Notes: generated by a model from the letters alone, not told the origin. Shown: positions 46,128 through 55,717, counted from the stretch's first letter. The stretch: 64,000 bases of DNA from Hyphomonadaceae bacterium (GCA_019753105.1 JAIELJ010000014.1:1-64000), one strand, 5' to 3'. A program made the numbers and translations.

Positions 46128-47101
46128 GTGCGCTGGCGCTAGAGCGGCGCGCGACGCCGGCAGTCGAGGATATCGAGGTCCCGATCCCGACGGGTTTCCG
46201 GCTCGAAAGCGGCGATGCGCTGCTCGACACCCATGTACGGCTGCGCCGCGTGGGCCAGCTCGATGGCCCGCAGATCATCGCGCTCGGCGGCATTTCTGCG
46301 ACCCGGGATGTCAGTGGCGCGCAAGGCTGGTGGCGGGAGACGATCGTCAATCACCGCGCCATTGATCTCGACCGGTTCGGCCTGATCGGTGTCGATTTCG
46401 CGCCATTGTGTAACGAGCGCGTTAGGCTGACGCCGGGCGATCAGGCGCGGCTCATCATTCATGCGCTTGATCGGCTTCGCATTACCAAGCTCCACGCCTT
46501 TGTTGGCTCCTCGTATGGCGGACTAGTAGGCTTGGCTTTGGCCGCGCTCGCGCCGCAGCGACTGGAGCGGCTCTGCGTTATCTCCGCTGTGCACCGGCAA
46601 TCAGCGCAGGCGCTCGCTTGGCGCGGCGTGCAACGCCGGATCGTTGAGTTCGGCGCGCGTCACGGCGACGCCGAAGCCGGCCTGGCGCTGGCCCGGCAGC
46701 TAGCCATGATCACGTACCGCACGCCGCGAGAATTCGAAGAGCGCTTCGGCGCCGGTGTCGATGAACGCGGAGCAGGTGAAGTCGACCGCTATCTGGAAAG
46801 CAGGGGCGAGGCCTATAGGGCGTCCAGCGCGCCGCGACGCTGGCTCACACTCAGCGAGTCGATCGATCGTGCGCTGGTCGATCCCACCAAGATCGCCGTA
46901 CCGACGACGCTTGCCGCCTGCACCGATGATCAACTCGTTCCCGCAGCCTTGATCGAAGAGCTCGCGCAGAAGTTACCCAATCTTCGTGGCCTTCACACGT
47001 TCAGCTCGCTCTTCGGCCACGACGCATTTCTCAAAGAACCCGCGCAGATCGCGCACATCATCAAAACTTGCCTGGAGGATCGGCCCAATGACCGTCCGTG
47101 A
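46124..47101 (+). CDS. metX: Homoserine O-acyltransferase, MetX-type
   Basis: A 325-residue alpha/beta-hydrolase that activates homoserine with an acyl-CoA. Seen are the oxyanion region IIALGGISATRDV, GWWRETIVNHRAIDLDRFGL, the nucleophile elbow VGSSYGGLVGLALA (Ser about 131), Asp in CTDDQLVPAA and His in FGHDAFLKE. The elbow differs from the usual GGSMGG of MetX, so acetyl versus succinyl specificity is open; the neighbouring MetB-like enzyme would fit succinyl-homoserine. Overlaps both neighbours. Confidence 0.85.
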   Translation: MSALALERRATPAVEDIEVPIPTGFRLESGDALLDTHVRLRRVGQLDGPQIIALGGISATRDVSGAQGWWRETIVNHRAIDLDRFGLIGVDFAPLCNERVRLTPGDQARLIIHALDRLRITKLHAFVGSSYGGLVGLALAALAPQRLERLCVISAVHRQSAQALAWRGVQRRIVEFGARHGDAEAGLALARQLAMITYRTPREFEERFGAGVDERGAGEVDRYLESRGEAYRASSAPRRWLTLSESIDRALVDPTKIAVPTTLAACTDDQLVPAALIEELAQKLPNLRGLHTFSSLFGHDAFLKEPAQIAHIIKTCLEDRPNDRP

Positions 47102-48248
47102 TGAAACCATTGCTTGTCGTACTGGCGTTGATGCAGACACGGCGCACGGTTCAGTCATGCCGCCGCTTTATCTCTCGGCCAACTACAGCTTTGCCGACTT
47201 CAACGAGAAGCGCGCCTATGACTATACGCGCTCAGGCAATCCGACGCGCTCGCAACTGGCCGACGCCATCGCGCAGCTTGAGGGCGGGGCGGGCGCGATC
47301 ATCACGAGCTCCGGCATGTCGGCGGTCGATCTCGTGCTGTCGCAGCTGCCGGCCAATGCGCTCGTCGTCGCGACGCACGATTGCTATGGCGGTTCGTGGC
47401 GCCTGTTCGAAGCGCGCGCACGAAAGGGCCAGATACGGATTCAGTACGCCAATCTGCGCGATGCGGATGCTGTCGGCCGCGCGCTCGATCAGAAACCGGT
47501 TTTGCTCTGGATCGAGACGCCAAGCAACCCGCTGATGCGGATCGCCGACATTGCTTCGCTTGCCAAGCGCGCCAAGGCGGTGGGCGCACGCGTCGCCGTC
47601 GACAACACGTTCCTGTCGCCCGTGCTGCAGAAACCGATCGCGCTCGGCGCGGACTATGTCGTCCACTCCACGACAAAGTATCTCAACGGCCATTCCGATG
47701 TTGTGGGCGGCGCTGTCGTCGCTGCGACGGCGGCCGATGTCGATGAGCTGCGCTGGTGGGCGAATTGTACGGGCGTGACCGGCGCGCCGTTCGACGCGTG
47801 GCTGACACTGCGCGGTCTGCGCACCTTGCACGTCCGTCTTGCACGTCAGCAGGCGACGGCGGCGCGGGTCGCGGCGCGTTTGGAGCAGCTGCCATCTGTT
47901 GCCGCGGTTCACTATCCAGGCCTCAGCTCGCACCCCGATCACGACCTGGCGGCGCGTCAGCAGAGCGGCTTTGGCGCGATGCTGAGTTTTGAACTCGCCA
48001 AAGGAGTCGATGTTCGCGCACTGACGGGCGGCTTGCGCCATTTCGCTCTAGCGGAGTCGCTTGGCGGCATTGAGAGCCTGATCGCGCACCCCGCCACCAT
48101 GACCCATGCTGCGATGAGCCCCGAGGCTCGCCAAGCCGCCGGCATCGGCGACAACCTCCTGCGGCTCTCGGTCGGCCTTGAACACGAAGAAGATCTGATT
48201 GCCGATCTGGAGGCCGCGCTCAGTCGAGCGGCGGCCCGGGCAAGGTGA
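47088..48248 (+). CDS. metB: Cystathionine gamma-synthase
   Basis: A 386-residue Cys/Met-metabolism PLP enzyme. Seen are YDYTRSGNPTRSQLADAIA, TSSGMSAVDLVLS, THDCYGGSWRLFEA, VDNTFLSPVLQKPIALGADY, the PLP lysine in STTKYLNGHSDVVGG, and ESLGGIESLIAHPATMTHA. The pattern follows E. coli MetB closely. Joined to acyl-homoserine it would form cystathionine from cysteine; direct sulfhydrylation is the alternative. It overlaps metX by 14 bases. Confidence 0.9.
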   Translation: MTVRDETIACRTGVDADTAHGSVMPPLYLSANYSFADFNEKRAYDYTRSGNPTRSQLADAIAQLEGGAGAIITSSGMSAVDLVLSQLPANALVVATHDCYGGSWRLFEARARKGQIRIQYANLRDADAVGRALDQKPVLLWIETPSNPLMRIADIASLAKRAKAVGARVAVDNTFLSPVLQKPIALGADYVVHSTTKYLNGHSDVVGGAVVAATAADVDELRWWANCTGVTGAPFDAWLTLRGLRTLHVRLARQQATAARVAARLEQLPSVAAVHYPGLSSHPDHDLAARQQSGFGAMLSFELAKGVDVRALTGGLRHFALAESLGGIESLIAHPATMTHAAMSPEARQAAGIGDNLLRLSVGLEHEEDLIADLEAALSRAAARAR

Positions 48249-48250
48249 GT

Positions 48251-49267
48251 ATGGCTGACGATGTAAATTTGGATTGGCCGGTAGTCGCCCCTATCTTCAA
48301 AGGTGCGCGAGGCAGGAGCAGCCGGGCTGTGGAGCAGAAAGAGGTCATACCTCCCTTTCTGAGTGTGCGTGTGTTCGAGGCCGCTGCGCGCTCGGGCAGC
48401 TTTACGCGTGCGGCGGAAGAATTGGGCATCACCGGAGGGGCGGTGAGTCAGCACATTCGTGTGCTGGAGGAGTTCGCCGGGCAACCACTCTTCCGCAGAT
48501 TGGGCCGCGGCGTTGAGCTTACCGACGCAGGCCATGCGGCTTTCTCTCACGCAAGTGCTGCGATCGCCGAGATGTTGCAAGCGGGCCGCGCGATGCGCGC
48601 CAGCATGCGCGGCCGCCGTGTCTCGATATCGACGGCGCCCTCGTTCGCCTCGAAATGGCTAATCCCGCGCCTAAACCTCTTCCAAGATCTCTATCCCGAA
48701 GTCGAAGTCCGCATGTCTGCGGACATGACACTCGTTGATTTCGCCACCACGGACATCGATTTGGCCGTCCGTTACGGAGCGGGCGGCTATGAGGGCCTTC
48801 ATTGCGAGCGGCTGATGTCGGAGTCCGTGACGGTTGTCGCCAGCCCGCGTTTGCTGGAGAGAAGGCCGCCGATTCAGTCCGCGGCTGATCTTATCGACTT
48901 GCCGCTGATCCATGATGAGGCGCCGGAGCGCGATCCTTCTTGCCCGACCTGGAGCATGTGGTTCGCTGCACGTGGTCACAAGCGCGATGACGCTGAACGT
49001 GGCCTTCGCTTCAACCAGTCAAGCCTCGCACTTGAAGCGGCGGTGGCCGGGAAAGGCCTGGTGCTTGCCAAGCGCCAGTTGGCGTTACGTGACCTTGCTG
49101 ACGGCGCGCTCGTTGCACCGCTGGAGGAAGCGCACGCGCCGTTGAGCTTCGCTTATTGGTTGGTGTGGCCGCGAGGCCGCAGGTTCGAGCCCGCGCAAGC
49201 GGCGTTTCTGGCTTGGCTACGCGAACAAGTGATCGAGAGCGACTCCGTCGCCGATCAAACCGCTTGA
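48251..49267 (+). CDS. LysR-family regulator, GcvA-like
   Basis: ATG 48251 (or GTG 48245, overlapping the metB stop) gives about 338 residues. A 35-residue extension precedes the HTH (about 37-95; FLSVRVFEAAARSGSFTRAA, LGITGGAVSQHIRVLEE, PLFRRLGRGVELT). The effector domain (about 125-325) includes SFASKWLIPRLNLFQDLYPE and DIDLAVRYGAGGYEG, typical of the GcvA subgroup. It is cotranscribed with metB and lies 106 bases before cysI, so control of methionine or sulfate genes is plausible but not shown. Confidence 0.88.
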   Translation: MADDVNLDWPVVAPIFKGARGRSSRAVEQKEVIPPFLSVRVFEAAARSGSFTRAAEELGITGGAVSQHIRVLEEFAGQPLFRRLGRGVELTDAGHAAFSHASAAIAEMLQAGRAMRASMRGRRVSISTAPSFASKWLIPRLNLFQDLYPEVEVRMSADMTLVDFATTDIDLAVRYGAGGYEGLHCERLMSESVTVVASPRLLERRPPIQSAADLIDLPLIHDEAPERDPSCPTWSMWFAARGHKRDDAERGLRFNQSSLALEAAVAGKGLVLAKRQLALRDLADGALVAPLEEAHAPLSFAYWLVWPRGRRFEPAQAAFLAWLREQVIESDSVADQTA

Positions 49268-49339
49268 TTGCCTAAACGAACACTTTAGCTGCGCCACCTT
49301 CCTCGCGCGGCGCCGAACCCACACCTTCTTTCTTTAGTC

Positions 49340-49359
49340 TTGGGGCGCGTGCGCCCCAA
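49340..49359 (+). promoter_or_regulatory. GC-rich hairpin before cysI
   Basis: TTGGGGCGC and GCGCCCCAA form a perfect 9-bp inverted repeat with a two-base centre, ending 14 bases before the cysI start and next to its ribosome site (GGGGA). With no T-run it is more likely an operator or a translation-control hairpin than a terminator. Confidence 0.45.
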
Positions 49360-49373
49360 TCGCTGGGGACGCC

Positions 49374-51020
49374 ATGTATCGATACGACGCCGTCGATCGC
49401 CTCATTGTTGAGGAGCGTGTGGCGCAGTATCGCGACCAAACCCAGCGTTATCTGGCTGGCCTGATCGATGAAGATGCGTTCAAGCCGCTCAGGCTGCAGA
49501 ACGGCCTCTACATCCAGCGCTACGCCCCGATGCTCCGGATCGCCATTCCCTATGGCGTGCTGTCGTCTGACCAGCTTCGCGTGCTGGCTTCAATTTCGCG
49601 GCGCTATGATCGAGGCTACGGTCACTTTACGACGCGGCAGAACATCCAATTCAATTGGGTGAAGGTCGAGGAGGTCCCGGATATCCTCGCCGAGCTAGCG
49701 CAGATCAGCATGCATGCGATCCAGACCAGCGGCTCGTGCGTTCGCAACGTGACCACGGATGCGCTGGCCGGCGTAGCGGTTGATGAGATCGTGGACCCGC
49801 GTCCGTACTGCGAGCTGATGCGGCAATGGTCGACGCTGCATCCGGAGTTCGCGCATCTGCCGCGCAAGTTCAAAGTCGCGTTCAACGGCGCCAAAGAAGA
49901 TCGCGCCGCTACACCGGTGCATGATCTCGCATTCGATCTCTACAAGGACGATGCTGGTGAGGTTCGCCTGATCGTGAAGGTCGGCGGCGGGCAGGGCCGT
50001 ACGCCGCGTCTCGCGTCAGTAATCAAGCGCGATCTGCACTGGAGCGAACTGCTCACCTATAGCGAGGCCGTCCTCCGCGCGTACAACCGCATTGGCCGCC
50101 GCGACAATATCTATAAGGCGCGGATCAAGATTCTGGTCGAGCAACTCGGCGCCGAAGCCTTTGCGCGCGAAGTCGACGAAGAGTGGGCGCATCTACGCAA
50201 CGGGCCCAATACGTTGAGTGAGACCGAGCTGACGCGGGTCGCGGCATACTTTGCTGATCCGCCTCTGCCAGATACGCAGGCGCCAAAGCGCTTGCCGATC
50301 GATCCGCGCTTCCGCGCCTGGGTTGCACGCAATGTGGCGGATCATAGAAATGCCGACTATGCAGCCGTTACGATCAGTCTGAAGCGCGAGCAGATCGCGC
50401 CGGGCGATGGCAATGCCGATGAAATGGATGCGGTTGCCGCGCTCGCAGATCGCTTCAGCCAAAGCGAGATCCGCGTCACCCACACGCAAAACCTGGTTCT
50501 GCCTTACGTAGCGCGGGCGCAGCTCTTTGATCTTTGGCGCGAGCTTGAGGCGCTAAATCTCGCGCGCGCCAATATCGGCATGGCATCCGACATTATCTGC
50601 TGCCCCGGCGGCGATTTCTGCTCGCTCGCCAACGCCAAGTCGATCCCGCTTTCGGCGGCGATCGCGGCGCAACTCGCCCCGATCGAAGACGACCTGGGGC
50701 CGCTGGCGATCAAGGTCTCTGGCTGCATCAACGCGTGCGCACATCACCATGTTGGCCATATCGGCGTGCTTGGCGTCGAGAAGGGTGGAGAGGACTGGTA
50801 TCAGATTCTCCTCGGTGGCCGCGCCGATGGTGAAGGCAGCCTTGGCGTGCTGATTGGCAAGGCCGTGCGCGGCGATGAAGTGCCGCTCGTGATCGAGCGG
50901 CTGGCGCACCATTATCTCAGCACCCGCCGCAGCGACGAAAGCTTCATCGAAGCCGTCGAGCGCCAAGGCGCGGCAGCCTTCAAGCTGGCGCTCGAGACCG
51001 CCGAGCACGTCGCCGCATGA
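49374..51020 (+). CDS. cysI: Sulfite reductase hemoprotein (nitrite/sulfite reductase family)
   Basis: A 548-residue siroheme/[4Fe-4S] enzyme that reduces sulfite to sulfide. The two ferredoxin-like halves and catalytic domains are present: YGHFTTRQNIQFNW, TSGSCVRNVTTDALAG, KFKVAFNGAKED, then cluster cysteines in CCPGGDFCS and SGCINACAHHHVG, which also coordinate siroheme. Assimilatory nitrite reductase is an alternative family member, but the cysH, cysD, cysN and siroheme neighbours point to sulfite. It overlaps the next gene by four bases. Confidence 0.92.
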   Translation: MYRYDAVDRLIVEERVAQYRDQTQRYLAGLIDEDAFKPLRLQNGLYIQRYAPMLRIAIPYGVLSSDQLRVLASISRRYDRGYGHFTTRQNIQFNWVKVEEVPDILAELAQISMHAIQTSGSCVRNVTTDALAGVAVDEIVDPRPYCELMRQWSTLHPEFAHLPRKFKVAFNGAKEDRAATPVHDLAFDLYKDDAGEVRLIVKVGGGQGRTPRLASVIKRDLHWSELLTYSEAVLRAYNRIGRRDNIYKARIKILVEQLGAEAFAREVDEEWAHLRNGPNTLSETELTRVAAYFADPPLPDTQAPKRLPIDPRFRAWVARNVADHRNADYAAVTISLKREQIAPGDGNADEMDAVAALADRFSQSEIRVTHTQNLVLPYVARAQLFDLWRELEALNLARANIGMASDIICCPGGDFCSLANAKSIPLSAAIAAQLAPIEDDLGPLAIKVSGCINACAHHHVGHIGVLGVEKGGEDWYQILLGGRADGEGSLGVLIGKAVRGDEVPLVIERLAHHYLSTRRSDESFIEAVERQGAAAFKLALETAEHVAA

Positions 51021-52252
51021 CGCTGCTTCTCTCAATCAACGCGGACGGGGAAGGCCGCATCAGTGGCGCCACACCCGAGCGCGCCGTGCCGCCTAGGCCC
51101 GTGCCGGCCAATGATGGTCATGGCGATGTGCGCAAGAAGATCGTGCCGATTGTGCGCCCGCCCGCTGGTCCCTCGGCGACGGCATGGGAAGGCGGGAGCT
51201 ACCTGACGCTTGCCGAATGGTTGGATGCGCCAAAGCCGGGCAGCGCGATTCTGTTACAGCCTGCCGATGACGTGCGCCAACTGGCCGATAGGCTCGATGG
51301 TCTCGCGCTCATCGCAGTGGATTTCCCGCGGATTGGCGATGGCCGCGGCTACACGCACGCGTTTTTCCTGCGAGAGCGCCTTGGCTACAAAGGTCCACTA
51401 CGCGCGCTCGGCGCGGTGACTGCGGATCAAGTCAACGCACTTGCGCGTGTCGGCTTCGACTCGATCAGCTTGCGCGCCGATCAGCTCGCCGATCCAGCCG
51501 AGGCGGCGCTGCATACGTTCACTGTGCCGTACCAAGGCGGCGTGTTTCGCGGTCGTGATACCGCAAACTTGAAAGCGCGCATCCGCCTGCTTGAACTGGA
51601 CCTCGCGGAGGTCGCCCGGCGACACGAGAGTCCGGCGCTTGCTTCAAGCCTCTCCGCCGAGGACATGGTGATCACCGATGCGATCGCGCGTCTCGGGCTG
51701 CCGATCGATATCTTCACTCTGGATACTGGTCGGCTCCACGCGGAGACGTTGGCGTTGATCGAGGTGACAGCAGCGCGCTACGGCATCGAGATCACGCGCT
51801 ACCAACCCGAAGCCGATGCTGTCGCGAAGTACGTCACCACGTACGGTGAGAACGGCTTTTATGACGGCGTCGCGCAGCGCAAAGAATGCTGCGCGATCCG
51901 CAAAGTCAAGCCGCTCGCCAATGCGTTGGCTGGCCGCGACGCGTGGCTCACGGGCCAGCGGCGCGAGCAGGGCGTAACGCGCAGCGCGCTTGGCGAGCGC
52001 GAGAACGACGAAGAGCGCGGCATCGCGAAGTACAATCCGCTGGCCGTATGGAGCTGGGCCGATGTGCTCGCATACGCCGCTCATTTCGATGTCCCGATGA
52101 ATGCGCTTTACGCGCGTGGTTACGTCTCAATCGGCTGCGAGCCGTGCACCAAGGCGGTGCGTCCGGGTGAAGATCCGCGCGCGGGCCGTTGGTGGTGGGA
52201 AAATCAGGAAAGCAGAGAATGCGGCTTGCATACCAACGTAAAGACGAACTGA
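51017..52252 (+). CDS. cysH: DUF934-CysH fusion, APS reductase
   Basis: A 411-residue chain joins two usually separate proteins. Residues about 40-165 match DUF934 (YLTLAEWLDAP, LIAVDFPRIGDGRGYTHAFF, LRERLGYKGPLRALGAVTAD), a small partner normally encoded beside cysI. Residues about 180-411 are CysH: SLSAEDMVITDAIARLGLPI, FTLDTGRLHAETL, KECCAIRKVKPL, GCEPCTKAV and the catalytic Cys in RECGLH. The CC...CxxC cysteines bind a [4Fe-4S] cluster and mark an APS reductase rather than a PAPS reductase, which fits the lack of a CysC kinase. No internal stop is seen. It overlaps cysI by four bases and cysD by one. Confidence 0.92.
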   Translation: MTLLLSINADGEGRISGATPERAVPPRPVPANDGHGDVRKKIVPIVRPPAGPSATAWEGGSYLTLAEWLDAPKPGSAILLQPADDVRQLADRLDGLALIAVDFPRIGDGRGYTHAFFLRERLGYKGPLRALGAVTADQVNALARVGFDSISLRADQLADPAEAALHTFTVPYQGGVFRGRDTANLKARIRLLELDLAEVARRHESPALASSLSAEDMVITDAIARLGLPIDIFTLDTGRLHAETLALIEVTAARYGIEITRYQPEADAVAKYVTTYGENGFYDGVAQRKECCAIRKVKPLANALAGRDAWLTGQRREQGVTRSALGERENDEERGIAKYNPLAVWSWADVLAYAAHFDVPMNALYARGYVSIGCEPCTKAVRPGEDPRAGRWWWENQESRECGLHTNVKTN

Positions 52253-53178
52253 TGTCTGACCAAGCAACGTCGGCAAGTGAGGCGCAGCGTGTGTCCGCGC
52301 GACTCGAACGGCTGGAGGCCGAGGCGATCTACATTCTGCGGGAGCTCGCGGTGTTCGAGCGCCCGGCATTGCTGTTCTCCGGCGGCAAGGATTCGGCTGT
52401 GCTCTTGCACGTTGCCGTGAAAGCCTTCGCGCCGGCGCGCGCGCCGTTCAAGCTGGTTCACATCGATACCGGTCACAACTATCCGGAGGTGCTGTCATTC
52501 CGTGATGGACGTTCACGCGCTACGGGCCTTGATCTCATTGTCCGTACCGTCGAGAGCAGCATCGCGCGCGGGAGCGTTCGCTTGGCGGAAGGCGCAAGCC
52601 GCAATGCCGCGCAGGCTGTGACGTTACTGGAAGTGCAGCAAGAGTTCGAGTTCGACGCACTCATTGGTGGCGCGCGCCGCGATGAAGAGCGCGCGCGCGC
52701 CAAAGAGCGTGTTTTCTCGCATCGAGATGCGTTCGGAGCGTGGCGCCCGCGCGGACAACGCCCGGAATTGTGGGGCCTCTACAATCGCCATCTCGGCGCG
52801 GGCGAACACATGCGTGTCTTTCCGCTCTCGAATTGGACAGAGGCGGATGTCTGGAGCTACATCGCGCAAGAGAGCATCGAGTTGCCGAGCCTCTATTATG
52901 CGCACCAGCGCAATGTCGTCCGCCGCGATGGACTGCTGTTTCCCGTCACTGAACTAACACCTGCCGGCGAGAGCGATGAGATCGAGACGTTGACCGTCCG
53001 CTTCCGCACGGTGGGTGACGTCACTTGCACGTGCCCCGTCGAGAGCGACGCGACAAATGCCGAGCAAGTTCTCGCCGAGACGCTCACCGCCACCAGCTCC
53101 GAACGCGGTGCGACGCGCATGGATGACCGCGCCAATCCCGCCGCGATGGAACGCCGCAAGATCGAAGGTTATTTCTGA
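52252..53178 (+). CDS. cysD: Sulfate adenylyltransferase subunit 2
   Basis: A 308-residue PP-loop ATP pyrophosphatase forming APS with CysN. Seen are the PP motif LLFSGGKDSAVLLHVAVKAF, HIDTGHNYPEVLSFRD, GGARRDEERARAKERVFSHR and FPLSNWTEADVWSYI. The ATG overlaps the cysH stop (TGATG), and the cysN start overlaps its own stop the same way. Confidence 0.96.
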   Translation: MSDQATSASEAQRVSARLERLEAEAIYILRELAVFERPALLFSGGKDSAVLLHVAVKAFAPARAPFKLVHIDTGHNYPEVLSFRDGRSRATGLDLIVRTVESSIARGSVRLAEGASRNAAQAVTLLEVQQEFEFDALIGGARRDEERARAKERVFSHRDAFGAWRPRGQRPELWGLYNRHLGAGEHMRVFPLSNWTEADVWSYIAQESIELPSLYYAHQRNVVRRDGLLFPVTELTPAGESDEIETLTVRFRTVGDVTCTCPVESDATNAEQVLAETLTATSSERGATRMDDRANPAAMERRKIEGYF

Positions 53179-54434
53179 TGGATGGCGTGAGCTTCATCCA
53201 AAAGCCGCACGCGGCCACAGATCAGATCCGCTTCATGACGGCGGGCAGCGTGGACGATGGAAAATCGACGCTGATTGGCCGTCTGCTCCTCGATGCGGGC
53301 GCGCTGATGAAGGATCAGCGCGACGCGCTCGCCGAGGATGGTGAAGACTTGGCGTTGCTGACCGATGGGCTTGAGGCGGAGCGCGCACAGGGCATCACCA
53401 TTGACGTGGCCTACCGCTATTTCGCGACACCGGACGCCAGCTTTATCATCGCGGATGCGCCGGGCCATGAGCAGTACACGCGAAACATGGTCACGGCGGC
53501 GAGCAACTCTGACGTCGCGGTGATCGTCATCGACGCAACGCGTGTCGAAGGTGGCGCGCTGCAGCCTCAGACGCGTCGGCACGCCGTGATCGCTGCCCTG
53601 ATGGGGCTCGATATCATCGTAGCCGTTAACAAGATGGATTTGCTCGAATGGTCCCAGCAGCGTTTCTCCCAAGTGGAAACGGCATTCGCAGAGCTCGCAA
53701 CATCACTTCGCATCTCCAAGGTCACGTGCATCCCGATTTCGGCGCGTAAGGGAGACAACGTTGTTCGCCGTGGCGGCGCGCCCTGGTGGACAGGACCGAC
53801 GCTCATTGAAGAGATTTCGCATGCGCGCCGCGCAAAGTCGCGCGCCAACAGCCCGTTGCGCTTGCCTGTACAGGCCGTGCTTCGTACGGGCGCGACGCGT
53901 CACTATGCGGGCCGAATAGAGTCGGGCGCGATCAACGTGGCAGACATTGTCCGCGTTGGCGCGAATGCGACAGCCGCGATTGTGTCGGAGATTATTGTTG
54001 CGGGCCGTCCCGTCGCGCGGGCGGAGGCGGGTGCTTCCGTCGCGATAAAGTTCGTGGGGGAGCGTGATATCACGCGTGGCGATATGATTGCCGATACGAG
54101 CGCACACTTCGTACGCGGTGTAGTAGCCGATATCTGCTGGCTCGACGAAAGCGCTTGGAAGAAGGGCCGCCGCTACGTGCTGCGCCAAGGCGCGCTTGAG
54201 ACGCAGGCATTGATTACCGAGATCAACTTTGTCCACGACATCACACACCAATCAGCCGGCGTCGCCGCAGCAACGCTTGCGCTGAATGATATCGCAAATG
54301 TCTTGGTAGCTGTACGCGATGCGATCGTGGGTGATCTCTACGCCGACCTGCCTGGCACGGGCGCCTTCGCATTGTTCGATGCGCAAACCAATCAAACCTG
54401 CGCGGCCGGCATGATCCGTGAGGTGGCGCTATGA
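53178..54434 (+). CDS. cysN: Sulfate adenylyltransferase subunit 1 (GTPase)
   Basis: A 418-residue EF-Tu-like GTPase that drives APS synthesis. G motifs are visible: G1 GSVDDGKST, G2 region QGITIDVAYRYF, G3 DAPGHEQYTRNM, G4 NKMD. Two beta-barrel domains follow. There is no C-terminal CysC (APS kinase) extension, consistent with direct reduction of APS by the neighbouring CysH. Confidence 0.95.
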   Translation: MDGVSFIQKPHAATDQIRFMTAGSVDDGKSTLIGRLLLDAGALMKDQRDALAEDGEDLALLTDGLEAERAQGITIDVAYRYFATPDASFIIADAPGHEQYTRNMVTAASNSDVAVIVIDATRVEGGALQPQTRRHAVIAALMGLDIIVAVNKMDLLEWSQQRFSQVETAFAELATSLRISKVTCIPISARKGDNVVRRGGAPWWTGPTLIEEISHARRAKSRANSPLRLPVQAVLRTGATRHYAGRIESGAINVADIVRVGANATAAIVSEIIVAGRPVARAEAGASVAIKFVGERDITRGDMIADTSAHFVRGVVADICWLDESAWKKGRRYVLRQGALETQALITEINFVHDITHQSAGVAAATLALNDIANVLVAVRDAIVGDLYADLPGTGAFALFDAQTNQTCAAGMIREVAL

Positions 54435-55174
54435 GCGGAACGGTTTATCTCGTCGGCGCCGGCCCCGGCGCGGCTGATCTGTTAACGGTGCGCGCTGCGC
54501 GATTGTTGGCGCAAGCCGATGTCGTGCTGCACGACGCGCTCGTCGGCGATGATGTGCTTGCCCTTGCGGGCAACGCGAAGCTTTACAATGTCGGCAAGCG
54601 CGCCGGGAAACCATCCGTCGATCAGCGATTCATTTGCCGGTTTCTGATACGCATGGCGTCGCGGTACGCAACGGTCGTTCGGCTGAAAGGCGGTGACCCG
54701 AGCATCTTCGGCCGCGCCGAGGAGGAGCTTGAAGCGTGCCGTGCGCACGGGGTGCCGGTAGCAATTGTTCCAGGCATCACCGCAGCAACCGCCGCCGTTG
54801 CTTCGCTTGGCGCACCGCTGACAGCGCGGGGCGTGTCGCGCTCGCTGGCATTCGTCACGCCCACTGTCGCGCGGCATGACACTGAGAGTGAGCACTGGGC
54901 CGAGGCGGCTGCAGCGGCGGACACTGCGGTCGTCTATATGGGAGCGTCGCGAGCGCAGAGTGTGGCGTCGGCGTTGATGTCGCGCGGCGTGCCGGCTCAG
55001 CGTTCAGTTGCGCTGATCGAGAACGCGTCGGGCCCCAACGAACGTATCCTACGTGGGGCCCTCAGCGATCTCGGCGCGCTCGCCGCGCAGACGGGCGATG
55101 GCCCAGTCGTAATGATCATCGGCGAAGCGGTCGCTGCGTCTCGCGCGCTTGCGGCAGCGGAGAATGCGGCATGA
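54431..55174 (+). CDS. cobA: Uroporphyrinogen-III C-methyltransferase
   Basis: A 247-residue SAM-dependent tetrapyrrole methylase making precorrin-2, the siroheme precursor needed by CysI. Seen are VYLVGAGPGAADLLTVRAAR, DVVLHDALV, VVRLKGGDPSIFGRAEEE and PGITAATAA. It overlaps cysN and the next gene by four bases each. In E. coli this activity is the C-terminal part of CysG. Confidence 0.94.
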   Translation: MSGTVYLVGAGPGAADLLTVRAARLLAQADVVLHDALVGDDVLALAGNAKLYNVGKRAGKPSVDQRFICRFLIRMASRYATVVRLKGGDPSIFGRAEEELEACRAHGVPVAIVPGITAATAAVASLGAPLTARGVSRSLAFVTPTVARHDTESEHWAEAAAAADTAVVYMGASRAQSVASALMSRGVPAQRSVALIENASGPNERILRGALSDLGALAAQTGDGPVVMIIGEAVAASRALAAAENAA

Positions 55175-55710
55175 TCCCGATTTATCTTGATCCTGCCATC
55201 GCGCGCGTCGCGCTGGTTGGGCGTGGCCATCTCGCGGAGCGGCGCCTTCAATGGTTGCGCGATGCCGGGGCAACGCCGGATGTTTGGACCGACGAGACCG
55301 GCACAACGCTTCACAAGACGAATGACGGCTGGCCAAACGCGGCCGATTTGGCGGCGTACCATGCTGTATGGATTGTTGGTCTCAATAGCGACGATTCGAG
55401 GTCATTCGCCGAGGCCGGCCGCGACGCGGGCGTTCTGGTGAACGTCGAGGACGTCCTGCCATTATGTGATTTTCACACACCTGCAGTGGTTCGGCGCGGC
55501 AAGCTCACGCTTGCAGCGGGGACGGGCGGCGCTAGTCCCGCTGTAGCGCGCGCCGCGCGGGAGCGATTGCAATCCGCATTTCCAGAAAGTTGGCAGACCG
55601 CGCTCGATGAAATCGCCACCGCGCGGGCGGAGTTGCGCGCCCGCAGCGCCAGCTTCGACGAGCTCATCGCCGATGCGCGCACTCGGCTTGCCGAACACAA
55701 GCTGATCTGA
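55171..55710 (+). CDS. Precorrin-2 dehydrogenase / ferrochelatase (CysG N-terminal or Met8-like)
   Basis: A 179-residue protein with an NAD-binding fold: RVALVGRGHLAERRLQWLRD, NVEDVLPLCDFHTPAVVRRG, LTLAAGTGGASPAVARAARE, as in the N-terminal part of siroheme synthase. It would oxidise precorrin-2 and insert iron. The Gly-rich loop is slightly unusual (GRGHLA in place of GGGxVA). Together with the preceding methyltransferase it forms a split CysG. Confidence 0.85.
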   Translation: MIPIYLDPAIARVALVGRGHLAERRLQWLRDAGATPDVWTDETGTTLHKTNDGWPNAADLAAYHAVWIVGLNSDDSRSFAEAGRDAGVLVNVEDVLPLCDFHTPAVVRRGKLTLAAGTGGASPAVARAARERLQSAFPESWQTALDEIATARAELRARSASFDELIADARTRLAEHKLI

Positions 55711-55717
55711 GCCGCAG

